A stretch of 64,000 bases of DNA, taken from Gammaproteobacteria bacterium. GTDB taxonomy: Bacteria > Pseudomonadota > Gammaproteobacteria > Steroidobacterales > Woeseiaceae. The stretch lies in NCBI GenBank assembly GCA_022600955.1, contig JAHZJK010000011.1:124001-188000 (forward strand), written 5' to 3'. Positions 57,493-64,000 of this stretch are shown piece by piece. A model generated the notes under the pieces. The model had not been told where the DNA came from, ran no database searches, and was given only the letters and a program-made list of their open reading frames with translations. A program made the translations under genes and the position numbers. Numbering within the stretch: the stretch's first letter is position 1; every line of letters starts with the position of its first letter.

Positions 57493-57852
57493 GTGAACAT
57501 CACAATCAGGACAAAGGGCATTGAGATATCATGCACAATCGATCAGTTCGTCCACGATCAGGTTCGCACGGCGTTACAGCACCTCGACGAAGAAATCATT
57601 GCCGTCGATGTATTTATGAAGGACGCCAACGGGCCCAAAGGCGGCATCGACAAACAGGCCCTTGTACGCGTTCAGTTGCGCAATCAACAAGTAGTGGCAA
57701 TCGAGACGGTGCACCAAAACCTTCACGCTGCGGTCAGGAAAAGCGCGAAGCGGATCAAGCGGACCGTGCGTCGACATCTGCGGAAGTCGCAGCGATTTTC
57801 CAAACAACGCATGCACAGTCAGCTGGGTGATCCGGGCATTGCAGCCGGTTGA
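57493..57852 (+). CDS. HPF/RaiA-family ribosome-associated protein
   Basis: A 119-residue protein of the ribosome hibernation factor type. The N-terminus MNITIRTKGIEISCTIDQFV and the basic helix AVRKSAKRIKRTVRRHLRK (about 82-100) match the short HPF/YfiA fold, in which basic residues contact 16S rRNA. The GTG start has GGAG 7 bases upstream. It is longer than E. coli HPF (95 residues) by a basic tail. Alone between divergent nhaA and sodB. Confidence 0.82.
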   Translation: MNITIRTKGIEISCTIDQFVHDQVRTALQHLDEEIIAVDVFMKDANGPKGGIDKQALVRVQLRNQQVVAIETVHQNLHAAVRKSAKRIKRTVRRHLRKSQRFSKQRMHSQLGDPGIAAG

Positions 57853-57988
57853 CCCGTCGCCTTGATCAACTGAGGGGCCGTACCTGGTCAGCAGTCCGTT
57901 CGGGCGGTGAGTAACAATTTGTTTCCACGGTAGCGAGGTATCGACTCGGCATGTAGCCTGTTACAACGTTTCAATATTGGAGTATCAA

Positions 57989-58588
57989 ATGCCTATCGAG
58001 TTTCCCTCCTTGCCCTACGCGCTCAATGCTCTTGAGCCGTTCGTATCGTCAAAGACGCTCAAACATCACCATGGCAAGCACCACAGGGGATACGTTCAGA
58101 AACTGAATAGCGCTATTTCCGGAACCTCCTACGAAGGCATGTCGCTCGAGGACATTATTTTCGCAGCCCATGCGAATTCGGAAACTGGCATCTTCAACAA
58201 TGCAGCACAAGCCTGGAACCACACTTTCTTCTGGAGCAGTCTGTCGCCTGATGGCGGCGGTGAGCCACGCGGACCGCTCGCCGATGCGATTGAAGACCGG
58301 TTCGGCAGCGCCGAAAAATTCGGGGCCGAATTCAAGGCGGCGGCACTGGCGCAGTTTGGCAGCGGATGGACCTGGCTTGTATGTTCGGATACCGGAATTG
58401 AAATCCTCAGCACCAGCAATGCCGACACACCGCTTCTACGTGGCAGCACCCCGCTTCTGACGCTCGATGTCTGGGAGCACGCGTACTACCTCGACTTTCA
58501 AAACAGGCGCGATGCATACATCGATGCGATACTGTCCAATATCATAAACTGGGATTTTGCGGCGGAGAATTTCCAGGCTGGATGCTGA
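57989..58588 (+). CDS. sodB: Iron superoxide dismutase
   Basis: Converts superoxide to hydrogen peroxide and oxygen in the cytoplasm. The 199 residues include HHHGKHHRGYV with ligand His27, NNAAQAWNHTF with ligand His78, and LDVWEHAYYLDF with the Asp and His ligands. Gln in AAQAWNH is the position that marks the Fe-type enzyme rather than Mn-type. ATG 57989 matches the usual N-terminus (P-I-E-F-P-S-L-P-Y); a TTG four codons upstream is less likely. No Fur box was recognised upstream. Confidence 0.97.
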   Translation: MPIEFPSLPYALNALEPFVSSKTLKHHHGKHHRGYVQKLNSAISGTSYEGMSLEDIIFAAHANSETGIFNNAAQAWNHTFFWSSLSPDGGGEPRGPLADAIEDRFGSAEKFGAEFKAAALAQFGSGWTWLVCSDTGIEILSTSNADTPLLRGSTPLLTLDVWEHAYYLDFQNRRDAYIDAILSNIINWDFAAENFQAGC

Positions 58589-58618
58589 AGATCATCCGCC
58601 AACAAACCTCGCGCTAGA

Positions 58619-59125
58619 CTAGTCCCTGTTCGCTAGATAAGCTTTTTCTACCAATGCCTGATTACGCGTGATTTCTTCGATATGGCGATTCTGACGCAAT
58701 GCGTGCTTGATGTCGGCAGTCGCTGCGTTCATGTCGCCAGCCAGGTGGTGTAATACGGCACGATTTGAATAGGCGATTGCGAGCGCTTCGCGATTGCTAT
58801 GACCATGCGGATTCATTCCCGTTGTCAGCGGAACTTTGGCCAGCTCAACAGCCTTGTTGCAAGCGTTCTGAGCTGCTTCTAGATCCCTCTGCGCGATGAG
58901 AGCTGCACATAGCACCGTATGCGCCATACGGGAGTCTGCCGAGTTGGCTGCCGCTTCTGCAAAGTCGATCGCATCAGACGGGCGCTGTCTGAGTAGCTGT
59001 TCGACGCCCGGGCCTGCGTCTTCGACGAGCAGAACAAAACGGTCTTCTTCATTGCCTTCTGCGTAGGACAATGAGAAAGAACTGCAACCAAGTATTGCAA
59101 CAAGTGCGATTTGTGGGAACTTCAT
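58619..59125 (-). CDS. Exported TPR-like protein
   Basis: A 168-residue protein with a signal peptide (about 1-22, SSFSLSYAEG). The mature part is alpha-helical with about three tetratricopeptide-like units (ACNKAVELAKVP, AYSNRAVLHHLAGDMNAATA, DIKHALRQN). No partner is evident. The ATG at 59125 has GGAG upstream and gives a normal leader. Convergent with sodB. Confidence 0.78.
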   Translation of the reverse strand: MKFPQIALVAILGCSSFSLSYAEGNEEDRFVLLVEDAGPGVEQLLRQRPSDAIDFAEAAANSADSRMAHTVLCAALIAQRDLEAAQNACNKAVELAKVPLTTGMNPHGHSNREALAIAYSNRAVLHHLAGDMNAATADIKHALRQNRHIEEITRNQALVEKAYLANRD

Positions 59126-59241
59126 AACTAACTCCTGTTGGGGGGACACGGAGTCAGGTTAGTGATGCAGGCCTCTTGTCTCTCGTCGGTATTGAAAAAT
59201 GCCAGCTGATCTCGAAACCATCCAGCGTTTTTCAGATTCGA

Positions 59242-60294
59242 TCATCCCTGGCGCAGATGCGTAACGACATCGACCGGCTTGAGCTTCTCCCGGCGGTAGT
59301 TGCTGGGCGTCATCTCGGTTGCATCGCGAAACGCACGATTGAACGGTGGCAGAGAGGCGAAGCCAGCATCCAGAGCGATAGTGAGAATCTGTACGCGCGC
59401 CTCCTTCGGATCAGCGAGGCGGTGCCGGGCTTCGTCAATTCGGTAGCCATTCAAGAACGTGCTGAAGTTCTTGAAGCCCAATCGAGTATTGATGAGGGAG
59501 CGCAATTGGTGTTCCGGCCAGCCGAGCTCATCGGCCAGCTGTCTAATCGTCAAACCTGTGCGTGCATAAGCCCGGCCCTCCATCGCCTTGGTCAGAGCGA
59601 TATGCATCTCACGCTCGGCGAGGTCGAGCTCGGGCTCTGCTGGTCCCAACACATTGCGTTCGTCCGGCAACAAGTCAGCTGGGCGCGTTAACAGTGGCAC
59701 TGAAATCAGCAAATAGACTGCTGCGATGAGCAATGTATTGCCAGGATCAACCCAGCTTGGCACGTCTTGCCCAACGAACAAGAGCTCGAGGATGAGTACG
59801 TAGGCTGCCACGGCTGCAATACAGGCAACAAAACAAAACCGGAAGGTGCGTCGATGCTCGGAGAGATCATCAAGACTGCCACGCCCAACTGAGTAGATGG
59901 CGTGCAGCACGACGAATAACGAAAACACGATGGACGCTGTCCTAATGAGTACCGGGACTCGACCCGTACCGATTTCGATCGAGCACATGGCGATTGTGGC
60001 GAGCGGGAACAACACCATTATCCAGACCGGTGGTCGCTCAAACTCGAACAGAACATTGGCACAGACCCATACGAGGAAAGGTGAGGCCATTGCAAGAAAC
60101 AGCAGCGGCGCCTCGGCGAAGAGCAATGCGCCGAACAATGGTGGCGAAGTCTTAATGAGGTATGCCGCGACACTGATTTGTAGCAACACAAGCGGAACAG
60201 AGACTGCGCGTGGCCCGCGTGCGGTAAGCACCAGCGAAATCAGGACGATCTGGCCGATTAGCATGAGTCGAATTGCTGTGTCGAGCGTTTCCAT
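59242..60294 (-). CDS. Membrane-bound AraC-family transcription regulator
   Basis: A 350-residue protein. About seven hydrophobic segments (8-215) form an N-terminal membrane domain, followed by a C-terminal AraC helix-turn-helix pair: LTIRQLADELGWPEHQLRSL (about 248-267) and ILTIALDAGFASLPPFNRAFRDATEMTPSNYR (given as about 303-334). Such proteins sense a signal in or at the membrane and bind DNA directly. A three-copy 20-base repeat lies upstream of its own start and may be its operator. Confidence 0.9.
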   Translation of the reverse strand: METLDTAIRLMLIGQIVLISLVLTARGPRAVSVPLVLLQISVAAYLIKTSPPLFGALLFAEAPLLFLAMASPFLVWVCANVLFEFERPPVWIMVLFPLATIAMCSIEIGTGRVPVLIRTASIVFSLFVVLHAIYSVGRGSLDDLSEHRRTFRFCFVACIAAVAAYVLILELLFVGQDVPSWVDPGNTLLIAAVYLLISVPLLTRPADLLPDERNVLGPAEPELDLAEREMHIALTKAMEGRAYARTGLTIRQLADELGWPEHQLRSLINTRLGFKNFSTFLNGYRIDEARHRLADPKEARVQILTIALDAGFASLPPFNRAFRDATEMTPSNYRREKLKPVDVVTHLRQG

Positions 60295-60611
60295 AAGAGC
60301 ACGCCTATCGTGACAGAATGTCGATCCGGGGGCTTGTCAGTTTTAAAAACGACTGCTCGGTTCTGAAAACACCTGTTCGATTCTGACAGAGATTGGCCTA
60401 TCTGAAGGGCTGTTGCTCCCTGCGGAGGGTTAAAACTGTCTTGCGTCAGGTGGCGTTATTGGACAACGGATAGAAACAACATCCAAAGATTGCCGGGTGA
60501 CACGATCGGATTCAGGACAGCTGAGAGCGTCTGCTTTCGGCCAAAAGCGGGCATTTAGAGGCATGCTGATGGGGCACCAACACAGCATCTATGATGGCTT
60601 GCAAAGGCCCG
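60295..60611. other. Intergenic region between the AraC gene and the retropepsin-like gene
   Basis: No convincing gene. It holds the 20-base direct repeats at 60331-60390 and, at 60529-60552, an imperfect inverted repeat (CTGCTTTCGG then CCAAAAGCGG). A similar CGGCCAAAAGCGG motif is common between genes in marine gammaproteobacteria as far as I recall; its role is unknown. Confidence 0.5.
60331..60390 (-). repeat. Three imperfect direct repeats with a 20-bp period upstream of the AraC gene
   Basis: Units begin at 60331, 60351 and 60371. Units 1 and 2 agree at 14 of 20 bases, units 2 and 3 at 12 of 20; the core is CTGCTCGGTTCTGA / CTGTTCGATTCTGA. A period near two helical turns suits binding of AraC-family proteins on one DNA face. 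Confidence 0.6.
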
Positions 60612-61580
60612 TCACTTTTCCGTTTCAGGTTCTTTCGGAAATTTCTCCCCCGGGTAGAAATGAGTGTGGCCGCTCTTGTAGTCAATAGTTACCACAAAGT
60701 GCTGAAGAACATCGTAGCCCAAGATCCCTTTCGAGGTGCCTCTGCTCGCAATTCTGCTGCCAAGCGGCGTGTTTGTTTCAAAATACTTCATAGACTCGCC
60801 CTTGGTTGGAATCCAGACCAACGGGCTCTCAATCTTGAACTCGCCGAACTGTAAACTTGGCGCGCGAAATTCTTCCATTTTCCCGGACGAAATCGCTCCC
60901 GTAACAGGCTTGGTCACTGTGGCGTAAGTATCGATCCAATCCAGCCGTCCTGCGAGGTCACGGTCTATAACGATTCCACCGGTCATCCCGGTATCCATCA
61001 TCAGCCATGCATCTGTTTTCTCATCCAGACTGACTCTCACCAAAGGCGACCCACCTTCAGGATTCTTTTTGGTTTCCACATTCGAGATTGCCCTGAGATC
61101 GACACTATCCCGTGTTATCAGCCGCATACGACTATTTGGATAGTCGAACTGAAAAATATAGAGCTCGAGAAATCCTGCACCAAGTATGAGTTGAGTTTCG
61201 GGAGACCCCAGGTCGAGTTCAACGAGTCTTTGGAAGTTTATCTGGGTCCCAAGAATAGTCACTGGAATCTCACGGTAGGTATTGCGACGCGATTCCGAGA
61301 AAGCTCCTCTCATCGTGACAGACCGGCCCTTCTTAAATGACAGACCCTCGGACTGCAAGAAGCGCCCGTTTATCGCATTCACCTGTGCACCAGTGTCGAT
61401 AAACGAAGATCCGGTTATTCCGGCGATCTCGGAATCCATATACATAAGGCCGTCGACCACTTGAATATCGATCCACTCACTGGCACCGGCGTGCGCTGGT
61501 TGTACGGCGAACAATAACGAAAACTGAAGGCATGCAAGGCCGGTTACGAACGCCTTACATCGACAGATCACTCGACTCAT
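60612..61580 (-). CDS. Exported retropepsin-like aspartic protease with two DTG motifs
   Basis: A 322-residue protein with a signal peptide (about 1-31, LLFAVQPAHAG). Two aspartyl-protease half-domains are visible: SSFIDTGAQVNAING in the first half and AWLMMDTGMTGGIVID in the second, each with its DTG. A later GILGYDVLQHFVVTIDY matches the conserved Leu-Gly strand. Retroviral-type enzymes dimerise; here both halves lie in one chain. The ATG at 61580 is preferred because GGGAGGA directly precedes it. Function is unknown. Confidence 0.82.
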   Translation of the reverse strand: MSRVICRCKAFVTGLACLQFSLLFAVQPAHAGASEWIDIQVVDGLMYMDSEIAGITGSSFIDTGAQVNAINGRFLQSEGLSFKKGRSVTMRGAFSESRRNTYREIPVTILGTQINFQRLVELDLGSPETQLILGAGFLELYIFQFDYPNSRMRLITRDSVDLRAISNVETKKNPEGGSPLVRVSLDEKTDAWLMMDTGMTGGIVIDRDLAGRLDWIDTYATVTKPVTGAISSGKMEEFRAPSLQFGEFKIESPLVWIPTKGESMKYFETNTPLGSRIASRGTSKGILGYDVLQHFVVTIDYKSGHTHFYPGEKFPKEPETEK

Positions 61581-61758
61581 GATTCCTCCCAACAGGAGTG
61601 ACTAATGAACTCAGTAACAGCTTCTCAGCAGCTTATCACTCGATAGACTACTCACGGCCAAAATTGGCCATTGGCGCCTCTCAGATCAGATCAGCCGCAC
61701 GTATTCTGATCGCTTTCCGGGTTCTGATCTAGTTGATGAAACAAGAAATAGCAAATTG

Positions 61759-62277
61759 TCAGCTGACCCATCCCAACAGGAGCAGTAGAGGCGACACGAT
61801 CAAGATTGCGATTCCTGTTCGACGTAACACCCTCAATCCTATTCCGCGGCACTCGGGAGCATCAGCGTATGCACTAGCAATCATGCCCGCTCCAAAAAGT
61901 CCCAAGGCACTGCAAGCGAGGACCAGCTGCGGCAGAAACAGAAAAGCGCCTACGAATCCGTCCGATCTACTATCGAAAACAAATGCCAAGTCGCCCCAGA
62001 GTGCAACAAGAAAGTGTTGAGAATTGAGCGCATCCGGTGTCTTGTCCATCTCCCTCATGATTCTTCGAATGAGTATCTGCCAATTCACATAAACGGCCGG
62101 TGCCGATAGAACCACCAACATAAGTCCAATCACACGAAAGACTTTCTCGGTTCTACTCGACGCAGACACTGCTGTGTCAGAACCAGGTTCTGCTGCAGGC
62201 TCTTGCTCTTTTGGGTCAGCAGTATTTTCCTGTTGCATGGATCTTAGTCCGTGGATAGCCTGAAATTCGTCGAACAT
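61759..62277 (-). CDS. Membrane protein of unknown function
   Basis: A 172-residue protein with a polar, acidic N-terminus (about 1-42) and three hydrophobic segments near 46-65, 107-133 and 152-171. No family recognised. ATG 62277 and ATG 62238 are both possible starts; neither has a strong ribosome-binding site. It lies 74 bases after the DUF885 gene on the same strand. Confidence 0.65.
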   Translation of the reverse strand: MFDEFQAIHGLRSMQQENTADPKEQEPAAEPGSDTAVSASSRTEKVFRVIGLMLVVLSAPAVYVNWQILIRRIMREMDKTPDALNSQHFLVALWGDLAFVFDSRSDGFVGAFLFLPQLVLACSALGLFGAGMIASAYADAPECRGIGLRVLRRTGIAILIVSPLLLLLGWVS

Positions 62278-62350
62278 CAGCTGATGACCAATTGTAGCAG
62301 GTGTGCTCGGAGTTCAAAGGAGACAACTTGGCCCTGATCAGCTCCGTTCT

Positions 62351-64000
62351 TTACCCACCTTCGGCGGCAATCCAGTCGATGATCGTTTGCTCAAGCACTG
62401 CGATCGGCAACGAACCATTTCCGACGACTGTGTCGTGAAAACGCCTGATTTCAAACGAAGAACCCAGTTCGGCTTCCGCTTTCGCTCGTAGTTCGCGAAT
62501 CTTCAGTTCGCCAATCTTGTAAGACAAGGCTTGAGCAGGCCAGGTGATATAGCGATCAATTTCCTGACTAACTTCCGAAGCACTTGCTGCAGTGTTTTGC
62601 AGCATGAAGTCCACGGCTTGTTGACGTGACCATCCAAACTTGTGCATGCCAGTGTCGACAATCAAACGGCACGCTCGCCATGCTTCGTAAGACAGGCGGC
62701 CAAAATCATTGTATGGGTCAGTGTAGAAACCCATCTCTTTACCGAGTCGCTCGGAGTAGAGCCCCCAACCTTCACCAAAAGCGGAATGGTACAGGTCGCG
62801 CCGAAACTCTGGCACATCCATCTCCTTCGCGAGAGATGATTGTAAGTGATGGCCCGGAACGCCTTCATGAAGTGACAGAGCTTCTAGCGAGTACAGTGGC
62901 GTATTTGTCAAATCTCCGGTATCGACAAAATAGGTTCCCGAGTCAGTGCCATCTCCGGATGACGGCATATAAAATGCGCCGCGATTCGGATCGCCGACGA
63001 TCTTGTACGTCGCGCGTGGCAAAAGCGTGAAAAAACGTGGTAGCTCCCCTTCGGCGGTTTTGCTAATTAGAGCCGCGCGACCCAGCAGTTCTTCGCCGGA
63101 CTTCGCGTAAAACCTTGGTTCTTCGCGGAGAAAGTCCATAAATGATTTGAAGTCGCCGTCGAAACCGACGGCGGCAATTATGTCTTCCATCTCGGCTTGA
63201 ATGCGACTCAACTCAGAAACTCCGACCTCATGTATCTCTGCAGGAGTCATGTCAGTCGTTGTAAAGTAGCGAATCAAGTATTGATAGTAGTCATCACCAT
63301 TCGGTAGCGACGTAACAGCAACCTCGGTACGGCAAGCTGGCAGGTACTCGTCAACAAAAAAGTCCAGTAGTTCCTCGTAGCCGGGCACGATCAACGCGTT
63401 GATCAACTCGACGCCTTTGGTGGTGTACTCCGTTCGCTGGTCGTCACTGATGTTTCCTGGGAATCGCGCAAAGGGCACGTAAAGGCGGCTTTGCTCAACG
63501 TCGGCGACAATATGTCTCTCGATAGTCGCGGCATAGCCGGAGATACTTTCACAGTAGTGCGTGTAACCTGCCCCGATCGCTTCACGCAAGACCTGTATGT
63601 ACTCCCGGTTGTATCGAGGAAAATCGCCCAGACTCACCAGGTAGTCCTCGTAGTCGCTGGTCGAAAGAAACGACATGTTCGACGGCGCTTCTGCGAAGTA
63701 CGTGTGATAACCGAAAAGGCTGGTTATGGGAAACAAGTAGTCGCGTTGCGTGTAGCTCTCTCTTTCAGTTTCACGTTCATATTTGAATATTCGATACGAC
63801 AGTCTGTCGTCAGCGCCGAGGTCATCAATGCTGATACGGGCAAGCTTGTCCAGGACGGCCTCGTTAAATTCGTGGCGCCTGGCGCGAGCATCGGGCGTAT
63901 GTTCAGAGAGCTCGCCATCCATTCGCCAGGCATCAGGGTCCATTCGAAAGAAGATCTTCTCTGACTTCGCCGCAGCCCAATGCTCGTCAAGCAAATCGTG
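62351..64000 (-). CDS. DUF885-family protein, probable metallo-hydrolase (N-terminus outside window)
   Basis: About 549 residues are visible and the frame is open to the window edge. The family is widespread and probably hydrolytic, with a zinc-type HEGVPGHHLQ motif near residue 384 of the visible part and GEGWGLYSERLGKEMG about 30 residues later. The visible start HDLLDEHW is a normal internal position about 30-50 residues after the true N-terminus, where a signal peptide would usually be. Substrate unknown. Confidence 0.88.
   Translation of the reverse strand, partial: HDLLDEHWAAAKSEKIFFRMDPDAWRMDGELSEHTPDARARRHEFNEAVLDKLARISIDDLGADDRLSYRIFKYERETERESYTQRDYLFPITSLFGYHTYFAEAPSNMSFLSTSDYEDYLVSLGDFPRYNREYIQVLREAIGAGYTHYCESISGYAATIERHIVADVEQSRLYVPFARFPGNISDDQRTEYTTKGVELINALIVPGYEELLDFFVDEYLPACRTEVAVTSLPNGDDYYQYLIRYFTTTDMTPAEIHEVGVSELSRIQAEMEDIIAAVGFDGDFKSFMDFLREEPRFYAKSGEELLGRAALISKTAEGELPRFFTLLPRATYKIVGDPNRGAFYMPSSGDGTDSGTYFVDTGDLTNTPLYSLEALSLHEGVPGHHLQSSLAKEMDVPEFRRDLYHSAFGEGWGLYSERLGKEMGFYTDPYNDFGRLSYEAWRACRLIVDTGMHKFGWSRQQAVDFMLQNTAASASEVSQEIDRYITWPAQALSYKIGELKIRELRAKAEAELGSSFEIRRFHDTVVGNGSLPIAVLEQTIIDWIAAEGG

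Overview
The window reads as a chromosomal segment of a heterotrophic gammaproteobacterium. Supporting this are rdgC, glpQ/glpT, nhaA/nhaR, an iron-type sodB, an MSHA-like pilus locus, deaD and ybiT, together with a TonB-dependent receptor and several large sensory proteins. A marine or sediment lineage is plausible, but that is inference. Genes are dense, and neighbours often overlap by 1 to 8 bases (ATGA, GTGA, TTGA junctions). Starts other than ATG are common. I see no rRNA, tRNA, CRISPR array, insertion sequence or prophage.

Layout. 1-1254: end of a cobalamin/siderophore-type ABC importer. 1338-5409: rdgC, an MDR-family oxidoreductase and a large MscS-type channel. 5607-8084: TonB-dependent receptor followed by a clear terminator. 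8284-28338: a 20-kb single-strand block that starts with a histidine kinase, a receiver-only regulator and a GGDEF/EAL protein. It continues with a pilus machine: a STAS-MshEN-ATPase fusion, a platform protein, five prepilin-like proteins (one about 1,490 residues, now frameshifted), a second diguanylate cyclase, PilM/N/O/P-like proteins and a secretin. 28331-29298: a tiny membrane protein and an NnrU/MddA-like methyltransferase on the minus strand. 29447-31774: a CadC-type winged-helix/TPR regulator behind an 11-bp-period repeat array. 31789-33880: nadA and nrtR, divergent, with two matching palindromes between them. 33905-37387: deaD and ybiT. 37493-41493: patatin phospholipase, glpQ, glpT and a DUF1579-like protein. 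41569-44477: two Tat-exported proteins, a flavoprotein and a degenerate M19 dipeptidase. 44532-53653: two ECF sigma / Ser-Thr kinase-TPR modules flanking small proteins and a CX4CH lipoprotein. 53869-57266: TIGR02001 outer-membrane protein, nhaR, a Rap1a-like protein and a frameshifted nhaA. 57493-64000: HPF-like protein, sodB, a TPR protein, a membrane AraC regulator, a retropepsin-like protein, a small membrane protein and the C-terminal part of a DUF885 protein.

How the genes work together. The most coherent system is the 8.3-28.3 kb block. Two GGDEF proteins could make cyclic-di-GMP, and the extension ATPase carries both 24-residue MshEN motifs that bind it. An N-terminal STAS domain on the same ATPase gives a possible second input. 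The pilus is MSHA-like in content but rearranged: the MshP- and MshQ-type parts appear fused into one giant tip-like pseudopilin with DNRLRE and LamG domains, and the MshO/GspJ-like pseudopilin carries an Asp-rich calcium-repeat insert. No prepilin peptidase or retraction ATPase lies in the window. Elsewhere, patatin-GlpQ-GlpT form a logical phospholipid headgroup salvage path, NrtR probably represses nadA and itself, and NhaR lies in a cluster with its expected target nhaA.
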